64,000 nt of DNA. Origin: Clostridiales bacterium (lineage in GTDB: Bacteria; Bacillota; Clostridia; Christensenellales; Aristaeellaceae). Location: positions 7,840-71,839 of the forward strand of contig SFHK01000010.1 of assembly GCA_004556395.1 (NCBI GenBank), given 5' to 3'. Positions 33,231-41,371 of this stretch are shown here, one piece after another; position 1 is the first letter of the stretch; the number at the start of each line of letters is the position of its first letter. Made by a program: the position numbers and the translations under genes. The notes beneath the pieces were generated by a model that was not told where the DNA came from, searched no databases, and saw only the letters and a list, made by a program, of their open reading frames with translations.

Positions 33231-33287
33231 TAAAACAAACCGAAGTCCGTTTTATCTCATCGCAGTAACAGACTTCGGTTTGTTTTA
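33231..33287. terminator. Palindromic terminator after the SGNH hydrolase
   Basis: Perfect 17-bp arms (33231-33247 and 33271-33287; core AACCGAAGTC/GACTTCGGTT) with a 23-base loop and A/T-rich ends that give a U-run on both strands. A related segment (33311-33333, CTCCGGTCTG then T7) follows and may be a second stop. Confidence 0.8.
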
Positions 33288-33346
33288 TCTGCATTTTTGT
33301 TTTAAATACAAACTCCGGTCTGTTTTTTTATCTCGCGGAAACTGCC

Positions 33347-33375
33347 TTTACAGCTTTCCGGAAATCCGCTATAAT
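33347..33375 (+). promoter_or_regulatory. Sigma-A promoter of the membrane protein gene at 33406
   Basis: TTTACA (33347-33352), 17-bp spacer, TATAAT (33370-33375). Confidence 0.75.
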
Positions 33376-33405
33376 AAAACAAACAACGCGCGTCGGAGGG
33401 ATTTC

Positions 33406-34047
33406 ATGAAGAAGAAGCTGCGACTGCTCGCGGCGTTCGCGTGCAATCTGGCCATTCTGGCGCTGGAAGCGCGCACGATTCTGCCCCTCTGGGACTGGGG
33501 CACGCTTCCGTTTTACACGCAGGACAGCAACCTCTTCGCCGCGGCGGCCTGCGCGCTGGCGGCGGTGCTTCAGCTTCGCTCGCTGCTGAACGGAAAAGCG
33601 TTTCCGCGCTGGGCGCGGCTTCTGAAATACATGGCCGCCTGCTGCCTGACGCTGACGATGCTCGTGGTAACCCTCGTGCTCGCGCCGGTCTATCTGGGCG
33701 CGGACGGCTATCGCCAGCTGCTGCTCGAGGAGCCCGCGCTGTCTCTGCACCTGCTGTGTCCGCTTCTGACGCTCGCATCCTTCCTGCTCTTCGAAACCGA
33801 ACCGGCGCTGCCGCGGCGCGCGGTCGCTCTGGCCGTGCTGCCGACACTGGTCTACGGCGCGGCGCTCGGCTGTCTCAACGGGCTGGGCATGTTCGACGGC
33901 CCCTATCCCTTCCTGCGGGTGCACGCGCAGCCGCCGCTTGCGTCCGCGCTCTGGGCACTCGCGATTTCCGGCGGCGCGGCACTGATCGCATGGCTGATTC
34001 GCCTTTGCGCCGACCGGAAAAAGTTCTCGCTTCCCGGCAAGAATTAA
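33406..34047 (+). CDS. Polytopic membrane protein, Pr6Pr/FAR-17a-like
   Basis: 213 residues with about six hydrophobic helices. The motif PFYTQDSNLFAAAACALAA (~33-51) and the layout of six segments ending near GMFDGPYPFLRVHAQPP resemble the Pr6Pr family of bacterial membrane proteins related to androgen-induced protein 1, whose role is unclear. The ATG at 33406 has GGAGGGATTTC before it. It is monocistronic between two promoters and has no enzymatic motif I can name. Confidence 0.6.
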   Translation: MKKKLRLLAAFACNLAILALEARTILPLWDWGTLPFYTQDSNLFAAAACALAAVLQLRSLLNGKAFPRWARLLKYMAACCLTLTMLVVTLVLAPVYLGADGYRQLLLEEPALSLHLLCPLLTLASFLLFETEPALPRRAVALAVLPTLVYGAALGCLNGLGMFDGPYPFLRVHAQPPLASALWALAISGGAALIAWLIRLCADRKKFSLPGKN

Positions 34048-34131
34048 CCGAAAATCCATCGATTTTCCCGCGGGATCGTGTTATACTCTCTGTCGGTTAA
34101 AGAACTCTAACCGAACTGAGGAGGGATTTCC

Positions 34132-34827
34132 ATGAAGAAACTGTTTTCCATCGTCCTCTGCCTCGTGTGCCTGTTCTCGTTCCTGTCCGTCGGCGCAGCC
34201 GAGACCGCGCAGGATGAGTTCCTGAGCGAGCTGTCCGGTCGAACCTATGTCGAGCTGTTCCCGGAGTTTGCCAAGGATGAATATCATCAGGCCTGGCTGG
34301 ACGTGGTAACGCCGATCGTCGGCGAAGACGCGGCCGAGAACGTGGTTGCATATCTGCTGAACGTCTGCATGGGCTCGCTGTACGGCGAGGAAGCCATCGC
34401 AGCCTATGAAGCCGATCCGGACAGCATGCAGTTCAACTGCTACTACCTCGGCGGCGTCAAGAAGATCACCGTTGACGGCAGCACCATCTACGGCGTGGAC
34501 GAAGCGGGCAATGAAGTGTTCCGTCACAACTACGTGCCGATGGATCTCGAGAACGAAAACGGCTTTATCTTCTATCAGAGCGAGGACGCGGAGTCCGGCC
34601 AGTTCACCTACTTCGCCTTCTCTCCGGACACCATGGCCACCACGTGGCATCTGGAATTCCGCTACGCCGAGAACGTCGAAGACCTGCAGAGCTGGTTTGA
34701 AGGCTCCTACGCCTACTGGAACGTGGGCGCAATCGCCGAGGATTACAGCGAGGAGGAAATTCTGAGCGCCATCAACCTGTTTGCCACCGAGAACCTCTCC
34801 GAGGAAGAAGAGGAAGAAGCTGCCTGA
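34132..34827 (+). CDS. Secreted ZinT/YodA-like domain protein (tentative)
   Basis: 231 residues with a signal peptide (1-22, cleavage near SVGAAET). ELSGRTYVELFPEF near the start and FTYFAFSPDTMATTWHLEFR, then DLQSWFEGSYAYW, mirror the ZinT metal-binding domain, where SDHxIxxxKxxHFHI supplies zinc ligands. Here only one of the three His remains, so zinc binding is doubtful. The tail is a Glu run. The ribosome site is GAGGAGGG. A secreted or surface role is likely; metal handling is only a guess. Confidence 0.5.
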   Translation: MKKLFSIVLCLVCLFSFLSVGAAETAQDEFLSELSGRTYVELFPEFAKDEYHQAWLDVVTPIVGEDAAENVVAYLLNVCMGSLYGEEAIAAYEADPDSMQFNCYYLGGVKKITVDGSTIYGVDEAGNEVFRHNYVPMDLENENGFIFYQSEDAESGQFTYFAFSPDTMATTWHLEFRYAENVEDLQSWFEGSYAYWNVGAIAEDYSEEEILSAINLFATENLSEEEEEEAA

Positions 34828-34882
34828 GCTTCCACTTTTTCAGATACTCCCACAGAACCATAAAATTGTACAAAGGGCGTCG

Positions 34883-35221
34883 TCACCTCATCCGGGATGG
34901 CGGCGTTCCTTTTTCATGGTGCTGCGCTGCGTGCGGGTGCGAAACTGGATGCGCGTGCTGGGGCGAATGCGGGGGCACGGGTTTTCTTCCCGCATGCGCC
35001 ACGCTGCGGAACGCGAGCGCCACGCCCGCGCCGAGAAGCGCGCTCAGCGCCGCCATCCAGATAACCGCCTGCAGTTCGCCGTCCACCGTCTCGGGCAGGA
35101 AGGCGGGATACGGCATGAAGTAGCCCAAATGCAGGCAGATGGAAGCCGCCAGCGTGGCGAGATACTGAACCGCCACGCCCTTCGCAGCGCCGTCAAGCGC
35201 GATTTTCAGATGCCGTTTCAT
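34883..35221 (-). CDS. Small membrane protein, 112 residues
   Basis: No named family. Two hydrophobic stretches (AVQYLATLAASICLHLGYF, ~17-35, and AVIWMAALSALLGAGVALAF, ~52-71) are followed by a His/Pro-rich hydrophilic tail (HSPQHAHPVSHPHAAQHH), which could bind metal. The ATG at 35221 has AGGAGG 5 bases upstream, and that site overlaps the stop of the glycosidase remnant, so both were one transcript. With the upstream gene broken it may now lack a promoter. Confidence 0.6.
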   Translation of the reverse strand: MKRHLKIALDGAAKGVAVQYLATLAASICLHLGYFMPYPAFLPETVDGELQAVIWMAALSALLGAGVALAFRSVAHAGRKPVPPHSPQHAHPVSHPHAAQHHEKGTPPSRMR

Positions 35222-35230
35222 CAAGTCCTC

Positions 35231-35455
35231 CTAAAAATACAGGATATCCGACAGTCTGCGTTCCGAGCCCTGCGACGGCCGGTTGACGATGCTGCCATTG
35301 AACCACATTTCCGACAAGCCGCCGCCGTCGAGGTTGATGGCCATCTGCGCGCCATAGCGCAGGAACAGGTGTTGAAGCTCGATAAGCGTCATGCCCTTGG
35401 AATAGCCGCTCTGGCGGCCGTCCGCCACGATCACCACATGCGCTGCTGTTCGCGG
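35231..35455 (-). pseudogene. Phosphodiester glycosidase (NAGPA/DUF2233) C-terminal remnant
   Basis: About 75 codons survive. PRTAAHVVIVADGRQSGYS, GMTLIELQHLFLRYGAQMA and INLDGGGLSEMWFNG match the C-terminal block of NAGPA-type phosphodiester glycosidases (DGRQ...G.T..EL and NLDGGG). Upstream of PRTAA the frame stops resembling the family and no start codon or ribosome site exists; about 200 N-terminal residues are gone. The break coincides with the truncated 5' end of the histidine kinase on the other strand. Confidence 0.8.
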
Positions 35456-36763
35456 CGACGACGTTCGTGCTGTCCCTGTGCGTGTTCGTCACGTCCCTGC
35501 ACTTTCTGCTCGACCGCCGCCGCACGGAGCTGGCGGGCAACCTGCGCAACATCACGGAAATCTTTCTGGAAGAGGTCGCCGACGGGCACGACCCCACCGA
35601 CCCGAACGTGCTGTGGGAGCTGAGCACGGACGACGACATCGTGCTGCTGTTTCTCACCTCCGACGGCACGGTCGCGAGCCGGGCGGGCTATTTTGAAGTA
35701 GACGCGGCCTCCATTCCCGACTGCGTTGGGAAAATCGTGATGCACAAGGAGAAAAACGGTCTCGCGCTGCTGGCGAAGAGCATGCCCGTGCTGATCAACG
35801 GCGAATTCACGGGCAATCTCATGGTCGTGAAACGCATCGACCGCGAATATGAATTCCTCGAGATGCTGGCGCGGCTCCTTCTGGCGCTGAACGTCTGCGG
35901 CGCGCTCATCGCGCTGGGCGTTGGAAAGCTCGCCTCGCAGAAGATGCTCGCGCCGCTTTCCGCCATCATCCGCAAGGCGCGCTCGATCGACAGCCGCTCG
36001 CTGCACACGCGCGTGGAGCTTCCGCGCGAGGACGACGAGCTGCGGCTGCTGGCGCAGACGCTGAACGACATGCTCGACCGCGTCGAGGACGCGTTCGCCC
36101 GGCAGGGGCAGTTCACGCAGGACGCTTCGCACGAGCTGCGCACGCCGCTGGCCGCGCTGCAGGGCAATGCCGAGCTGCTCCGCCGCTGGGGACGGGACGA
36201 TCCCGCCGTGCTGGATAAATGCGTGGCGGCCATCTGGCGCCAGACGGAATACATGACCCACCTGACGGAGAACCTGCTGTTCCTGACGCGCGGCGACCAC
36301 GGCTCGCAGGCGCTGGAAAAGAAAGCCGTCGACATTTCGCGCTTTCTGGACGACCTGCTCGCGGAGCGGCGTGAAATCGACCCCGCGCATCCATATGAGG
36401 CGCAGGCGGAGGCCGGTCTGCGCGTATACGCGGATGAATCCCTGCTGCGCCAGCTGCTCCTCATCCTTCTCGACAACGCCGCCCGCTACACGCCCACCGG
36501 CGGAGCCATTCGCGTTTCCGTCGCGTCCGACGAGAACGGCGCGTGCCTGTCCGTGCGCGACGAGGGCTGCGGCGTTCCGGCCGACCAGCTGGAAAACATC
36601 TTCGAGCGCTTCTACCGCGTGGATAAGGCGCGCGACCGGCGGCACCGGGCTGGGGCTCTCCATTGCCAGAACCATCGTGCGCATGCACGGCAGCGACATC
36701 CGTGCCCAATTACCGAATGGCCCCGGCCTGCTCGTGACCGTCCATCTTCCCGCAAGGGAATAG
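35437..36763 (+). pseudogene. Sensor histidine kinase, 5' truncated and frameshifted
   Basis: The frame enters within a first membrane helix (LLFAATTFVLSLCVFVTSL) with no start codon or ribosome site. It then has an outside sensor region, a second helix (~35880), HAMP, the H-box QDASHELRTPLAALQG, N-box LLDNAARYTPTGG and G1 VRDEGCGVP. Near 36632-36642 a frameshift of one net base separates ERFYRVDKAR from GGTGLGLSIARTIVRMHG, which continues in another frame to the TAG at 36761. The cognate response regulator normally upstream is missing. It is probably non-functional. Confidence 0.82.
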
Positions 36764-36780
36764 CCTTATATCTTCTCTTC

Positions 36781-36814
36781 GCCGCGACTGCCTTTCCGGA
36801 GTCGCGGCCTTTTT
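36781..36814 (+). terminator. Terminator between kinase remnant and rRNA methyltransferase gene
   Basis: GCCGCGACT (36781-36789) pairs with AGTCGCGGC (36800-36808), followed by CTTTTT. It sits between convergent genes. Confidence 0.85.
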
Positions 36815-36854
36815 GCGCATAAAAAGAGGAACCGCGCAGGGCGATTCCCGAATT

Positions 36855-37676
36855 TTACTTTTTCGTGCGGCGCTGTCGGTCGATTTCGTACAGACAGATG
36901 GATGCGGCGCATCCGGCGTTCAGCGACGACGCGCTGCCCTGAATCGGAATCTTTGCCAGCACGTCGCAACGCTCCTTCCAGCCCTTCGACAGGCCGAACG
37001 TCTCATTGCCGATCAGCAGCAGCGTCGGCCCCGTCAGGTCGACCTCATCCAAAAGACACGTTCCATGCGCGCTCGTACCCACGACGTTCAGGCGCACCGG
37101 CAGCGAATTCATCCAGTCGAACGCGTCCTGCATCGATTCCAGCGCGGCGAACGGACGGGCAAACAGGGTGCCGATCGAGGCGCGCAGGCATTGCGGGTCA
37201 TAAAAATCGGCCGCGTGGCCGGTCGTCAGCACGCCCGCCGCGCCGAACGCGTCCGCGGAGCGAAGCAGCGTTCCAAGGTTCCCCGGCCCCTGCGGACGGT
37301 CAAACAGCACAAACAGCGGGTTCGCCGTTTCACGCGCCCGCTTCGTCATGCGCTCAAGGCCGTCCGTGCGCTGGCGCAGCAGCGCGACCAGCTCGCACGG
37401 GTTCTCGCGGTCGCTGAGCTCGTCGTGCAGCATCGGCGACATCTCGAAAACGATCTCTGGATGCGCCTTTGCAAGCATATCCTGCGCCCAGCCGGAAAGC
37501 CGCCGACTGCCCGCGTATCCCATTGCGGCAAACTGCCAGCCGTGCGCAACGGCCTGCTCGATGGGGTGTACGCCCTCCACAAACACCAGCTTCTGCTGCG
37601 TTCGCTTTTCGCGGTTGCGCTTGATCGTTTCAAACCGCTGAAACTCCGCCGAGCGCGAAACCATCTGCCTGACCAT
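36855..37676 (-). CDS. TrmH/SpoU-family RNA 2'-O-methyltransferase
   Basis: 273 residues. The N-terminal substrate-binding domain includes KLVFVEGVHPIEQAVAHG. The C-terminal knotted SPOUT domain shows motif 1 GNLGTLLRSADAFGAAGV, motif 2 LLIGNETFGLS and motif 3 IPIQGSASSLNAGCAASICL, which bind SAM and the RNA ribose. It would methylate a ribose in rRNA or tRNA. ATG 37676 follows AGAGGTG; the frame extends 20 codons further but crosses the promoter. Confidence 0.9.
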   Translation of the reverse strand: MVRQMVSRSAEFQRFETIKRNREKRTQQKLVFVEGVHPIEQAVAHGWQFAAMGYAGSRRLSGWAQDMLAKAHPEIVFEMSPMLHDELSDRENPCELVALLRQRTDGLERMTKRARETANPLFVLFDRPQGPGNLGTLLRSADAFGAAGVLTTGHAADFYDPQCLRASIGTLFARPFAALESMQDAFDWMNSLPVRLNVVGTSAHGTCLLDEVDLTGPTLLLIGNETFGLSKGWKERCDVLAKIPIQGSASSLNAGCAASICLYEIDRQRRTKK

Positions 37677-37707
37677 ATCCGTCACCTCTCGCATATCTTC
37701 TGATTTT

Positions 37708-37736
37708 ATGATATTCGCCGCGCCGGGTTCTGTCAA
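37708..37736 (-). promoter_or_regulatory. Sigma-A promoter of the methyltransferase gene
   Basis: On the minus strand TTGACA (37731-37736), 17-bp spacer, TATCAT (37708-37713). Confidence 0.8.
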
Positions 37737-37773
37737 GCGTGAACGCGTTAGGAAAGAAAACGCGCGCGGCCCA

Positions 37774-37802
37774 TTGACAGGCCTCCTCCCTTCTGCTATA
37801 AT
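37774..37802 (+). promoter_or_regulatory. Sigma-A promoter of the HlyC/CorC leader
   Basis: TTGACA (37774-37779), 17-bp spacer, TATAAT (37797-37802), 162 bases before the start codon. Confidence 0.88.
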
Positions 37803-37807
37803 GGATA

Positions 37808-37922
37808 CTGGTTATGAAGGGGGTTTGAGCCTGAATGGATTCTGACAGTTCCGGCAGCACGGAACCGGCTTGAATAGAGGCATGGTCTGTCGACGTTTTC
37901 GTCGGCAGGGTCATGTCTTTTT
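37808..37922 (+). promoter_or_regulatory. Structured leader with internal terminator (candidate riboswitch or attenuator)
   Basis: The 160-base leader of the CorC/HlyC gene holds a hairpin GTTCCG/CGGAAC (37848-37865). Then comes a terminator: GGCATG (37879) and CTGTCGAC (37887-37894) pair with GTCGGCAG (37901-37908) and CATGTC (37912), followed by five T (37918-37922). GACAG at 37844-37848 can pair with CTGTC of the terminator stem, a possible switch. I do not recognise the class; a metal-responsive element would fit the downstream gene. Confidence 0.6.
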
Positions 37923-37964
37923 GCGTGCAAAAAATATAGAAACAATTGGAAAGGATATTCATTC

Positions 37965-39302
37965 ATGAACATATTCCGGCAGCTGCTCGTGCAGGCCGTG
38001 CTCATTTTTCTGAACGCATTTTTTGCCATGACGGAAATCGCCGTGATTTCCCTGAACGCCACCAAGCTCAAGCGAATGGCCGAGGAGGGCGACAAGACCG
38101 CTTCGAAGCTTCTGAAGCTGGTCGAGGAACCCGCCGGCTTTCTCTCCACGATTCAGATCGGCATCACGCTGGCCGGTTTCCTCGGAAGCGCCTTCGCGGC
38201 GGACAGCTTCTCGGCCGGTCTGGTCAACTGGATCTATAACGATCTGGGCTTCCATCTGTTCTCCGAAAAAACGCTGGGAACGCTTTCGGTCATTCTGATC
38301 ACGATCATCCTGTCCTACTTCACGCTGGTGTTCGGTGAGCTGGTGCCCAAGCGCATCGCCATGCAGAAGCCGCTGAAGATGGCGCGGCTCTCCTGCGGCG
38401 TCGTTTCGAGCCTTGCGACCGTGATGAAGCCCGTCGTGCGCTTTCTTTCCTTCTCGACAAACGCGGTTCTGCGGCTTCTCCGCATGAAGACCGAGGCCGA
38501 AAGCGAAACCGTCACCGAGGAAGAAATTCGCATGATGGTCGATCTGGGCGAGGAACGCGGCACGATCAACCGCGACGAGGGCGAATGGATCGACAACGTG
38601 TTTGAGTTCGGCGAAACCACCGTGCGCGAGGTCATGACGCACGTAATCGAGGTCGTCGCCGTACCCGCGGACGCCGCGCCGGACGACGTGCTGAAGACCA
38701 TCCGCGAAAGCGGCTGCTCGCGCATTCCCGTTTACGGCAAGAACATTGACGACGTCCTCGGCATTCTCAACGCGCGCGAGTTCCTGCTCGAGCGCCGCGA
38801 CACCGACACGCGCATCCCCGAGCACCTGATTCACCCGGCCTATTTCGTGCCGGAAACGCTGCGCGCCGCGACGCTGTTTAAGGACATGCAGCAGAAAAAG
38901 CAGCACATCGCCATCGTCGTCGACGAATACGGCCAGACCGGCGGCATTGTCACGATGGAAGACCTGTTGGAGGAAATCGTCGGCAGCATCTACGACGAGT
39001 TCGATACCGCCGAGGAACCACCCGTGCAGAAGCTGGGCGAGAACCTCTGGCGCGCGCTCGGCAGCGCCCGACTGGACGAAATCTCCGACGCGACGGGCGT
39101 GAGCTTCCCCGAGGACGCGGACTTCGACACCCTGAACGGCCTGATTCTCAGCCGCCTCAACAATATCCCCCGCGACGGCACCACCCTCGACCTCGAAGCC
39201 TTCGGCCTCCAAATCCACGTGGAAAAAATCGCCCATAAATGCGTCGTCAGCGCCACCCTCTCCCTCTCCAACGCACCCACCTTCCTGCCGGAAGCCGTAT
39301 AA
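37965..39302 (+). CDS. CNNM/CorC-HlyC family membrane protein with CBS domains
   Basis: 445 residues. A DUF21 membrane domain with four hydrophobic segments (~1-160; FLNAFFAMTEIAVISLN, GFLSTIQIGITLAGFLGSAF, YFTLVFGELVPKRIAMQ) is followed by two CBS domains (TVREVMTHVIEVVAVP; HIAIVVDEYGQTGGIVTMED) and a C-terminal CorC_HlyC domain (~355-435). These proteins are linked to magnesium efflux (CorC, MpfA) rather than haemolysis. The ribosome site is GGAAAGGA. Transcription passes a leader with an internal terminator. Confidence 0.92.
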   Translation: MNIFRQLLVQAVLIFLNAFFAMTEIAVISLNATKLKRMAEEGDKTASKLLKLVEEPAGFLSTIQIGITLAGFLGSAFAADSFSAGLVNWIYNDLGFHLFSEKTLGTLSVILITIILSYFTLVFGELVPKRIAMQKPLKMARLSCGVVSSLATVMKPVVRFLSFSTNAVLRLLRMKTEAESETVTEEEIRMMVDLGEERGTINRDEGEWIDNVFEFGETTVREVMTHVIEVVAVPADAAPDDVLKTIRESGCSRIPVYGKNIDDVLGILNAREFLLERRDTDTRIPEHLIHPAYFVPETLRAATLFKDMQQKKQHIAIVVDEYGQTGGIVTMEDLLEEIVGSIYDEFDTAEEPPVQKLGENLWRALGSARLDEISDATGVSFPEDADFDTLNGLILSRLNNIPRDGTTLDLEAFGLQIHVEKIAHKCVVSATLSLSNAPTFLPEAV

Positions 39303-39305
39303 ATC

Positions 39306-39346
39306 ATCCCACCGTGCCCCGCGTCAAGCGGAGTCCGGTGGGATTT
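39306..39346. terminator. Terminator between HlyC/CorC and ROK genes
   Basis: ATCCCACCG (39306-39314) pairs with CGGTGGGAT (39336-39344), followed by TTT; it sits between convergent genes. Confidence 0.75.
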
Positions 39347-39348
39347 CC

Positions 39349-40218
39349 TTATCGTATTTCCATTGCCAGCATGGCGCCGCCAATGAAGCCCGCGTCGTTC
39401 CCCAGACTGGCCGCCACGATACGCGGCTTGTCCTGCTTCGGAAGGCAGGGACAGCGAGCGGCAAGCTGCGCTCTGATTCGCGACAGCAGCGCTTCGCCTG
39501 CCAGACTTAGCCCGCCGCCGATCACTACTAACTGGGGGCGGAACACGCTGAGAAGCCCGGCGATGCCGATCACAAGCTCGTGCACGTAATCGTCCAGCAC
39601 GTCGCACATGGCTTTATCGCCCTTTTCGGCCCGCGCAAAAACCTCTTTGGCCGGTGTTCCTCCGGCTCTTTGCTCCAGCGCCTTTGCGGAGGCATACTGT
39701 TCAAAGCATCCGCGTCCGCCGCATACGCAGGGCAGTCCGTCCGTGTGTGTAACCATATGACCAACCTCACCACCGGTATTATCCCAACCGCGGAACGGCT
39801 TGCCGTCGATCAGAAACGCGCCGCCGATGCCTGTGCCCAGCGCCATGTACAGCACGTATTTTTCGCCTGCGCAGGCGCCCAGCTTCCACTCGCCCATCAG
39901 CGCTCCGGCAATATCGTTGTCGATCGCAACCGGACATCCGAGCGCGGTTTCCATATGCTCGGCAAAGGGAACCGAGTCCCAGCGCAGATTGCTCGCCGTC
40001 ACGCGCCGCGTAACCAGATTCACGCGTCCGGCGCAGGAGATACCCGCCGCGCGCAGCGGAAGCTTCGACTCAAACAGCGCCGCGGCTATCGCGCGGCTCA
40101 GTGCCTCCGCGTCGCCGCGAAGTGTGGGAATCTCCCGCCGCCAGACGGTTTTCCAGTCCTCGTTCAGGATTCCAAGCTTTACCGTTGTTCCACCCACGTC
40201 AATTCCCGCGTAATACAT
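39349..40218 (-). CDS. ROK-family sugar kinase
   Basis: 289 residues. The ATP phosphate loop is AGIDVGGTTVKLGIL (~4-18); the catalytic Asp lies in VAIDNDIAGALMGEW; sugar contacts are TGGEVGHM; the ROK zinc motif is CVCGGRGCFEQYAS (~164-177). It phosphorylates a hexose, probably N-acetylglucosamine, N-acetylmannosamine or glucose. It is the last of eight minus-strand genes starting at 47710, 16 bases after nagA, so an amino sugar is the likely substrate. Confidence 0.9.
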   Translation of the reverse strand: MYYAGIDVGGTTVKLGILNEDWKTVWRREIPTLRGDAEALSRAIAAALFESKLPLRAAGISCAGRVNLVTRRVTASNLRWDSVPFAEHMETALGCPVAIDNDIAGALMGEWKLGACAGEKYVLYMALGTGIGGAFLIDGKPFRGWDNTGGEVGHMVTHTDGLPCVCGGRGCFEQYASAKALEQRAGGTPAKEVFARAEKGDKAMCDVLDDYVHELVIGIAGLLSVFRPQLVVIGGGLSLAGEALLSRIRAQLAARCPCLPKQDKPRIVAASLGNDAGFIGGAMLAMEIR

Positions 40219-40234
40219 GCTTTTCCCCTCGCAT

Positions 40235-41371
40235 TCAGGCTTTCGAAAAAGCGTCCGTCCCCGCGCAGGCCCACGTGCAGTTCAAGCCCGAATCCCATCC
40301 GGCCAGCGAAGCAGTCATGCCCGGCACCAGATCACCCAGCGTTTTCGAGAAGCCAAGGCAGCGTGCCGGAGTCGCGGAAGCCGCTGTAAAGGCGTCCTCC
40401 ATCGGAATCCCCGCACCTGCCACGCATCGAACGCCTGAGTCGAGAAACACATAGCTTCCCGATATGCCGCCGCTGGCAGAGTAGCAGCGATTATCCTTCA
40501 CCAGAATATAGTGGTTGTTCTGGGTGTATTCTCCTTCCGGCATGCCGGATACCATGCCGCAGTCAGAGACCATCGCAATTCCGGCCGCGCCCTTGGCTTT
40601 GAAGATCAGTCGAACGACCGGCTCGGCCAGGTGCACAAAATCGCAGATGGCTTCCACGCAGATTCGATCATCCAGCATGCCGAACGCGGCCGGGCCGGGC
40701 TTTCTGTGCTCGATATCCGCCATGGCGTTGAACATGTGCGTAATACCGCTGAAGCCATGCTCGGCCGCCCGCTTCATCCCGGCATAATCCGCGTCCGTAT
40801 GACCAGCCTGCACATGGATTCCCCGGCTCGCCAGACGTTCCGCCAGCTCGCAGGCACCCGGCATTTCCGGCGCTACCGTTATGGCGCGAATGATCTTCTC
40901 ATGCTCACCGACGAGCGCCTGAAAGTTTCCCTCCGTCGGCGCAAGGACGTATTCGCCCGCCATCGCGCCCCTGCGCTTCGGATTGATAAACGGCCCTTCC
41001 AGATGCACGCCGCGCACACGCGCGCCCGGCAGTTCTCCGTTCGCCTGCCTGTCCATGACTTCCGCCGCGAACGCAACCGCCTTTCGCGTAACCTCAACCG
41101 GGCCGGTGGCGATCGTGAAGAGCACGTCCGTTATGCCGTGCGAAAGCAGATGCTTCAGCCACACGGCGCAGGCTTCCTTTTCTGGAGCCGCGCAGTCAAA
41201 GCCCACGCCGCCATGATGATGCTTGTCAAACAGGCCGGGCGTAAGGAATTCCACGCTTATGTCGCCGCTCGTCCCGCATCCGACGGATGCAATCCGCTCT
41301 CCGCAAATCTCAACGACGCGGTTTTCCTGCCATTTTCCATGAATCAGCGCTCGCTTCGCGTGAATCTTCAT
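40235..41371 (-). CDS. nagA: N-acetylglucosamine-6-phosphate deacetylase
   Basis: 378 residues, the usual size. It releases acetate from GlcNAc-6-phosphate. The amidohydrolase features are PGLFDKHHHGGVGFD (metal His pair, ~46-60), HLEGPFINPKRRGA (metal Glu, ~127), AGHTDADYAG, GITHMFNAM and SDCGMVSGMPEG (catalytic Asp near 268). The ATG overlaps the upstream isomerase stop (ATGA), behind GAGGGAAACGGT. Its product is the substrate of the NagB-like protein on the other arm of the locus. Confidence 0.92.
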   Translation of the reverse strand: MKIHAKRALIHGKWQENRVVEICGERIASVGCGTSGDISVEFLTPGLFDKHHHGGVGFDCAAPEKEACAVWLKHLLSHGITDVLFTIATGPVEVTRKAVAFAAEVMDRQANGELPGARVRGVHLEGPFINPKRRGAMAGEYVLAPTEGNFQALVGEHEKIIRAITVAPEMPGACELAERLASRGIHVQAGHTDADYAGMKRAAEHGFSGITHMFNAMADIEHRKPGPAAFGMLDDRICVEAICDFVHLAEPVVRLIFKAKGAAGIAMVSDCGMVSGMPEGEYTQNNHYILVKDNRCYSASGGISGSYVFLDSGVRCVAGAGIPMEDAFTAASATPARCLGFSKTLGDLVPGMTASLAGWDSGLNCTWACAGTDAFSKA

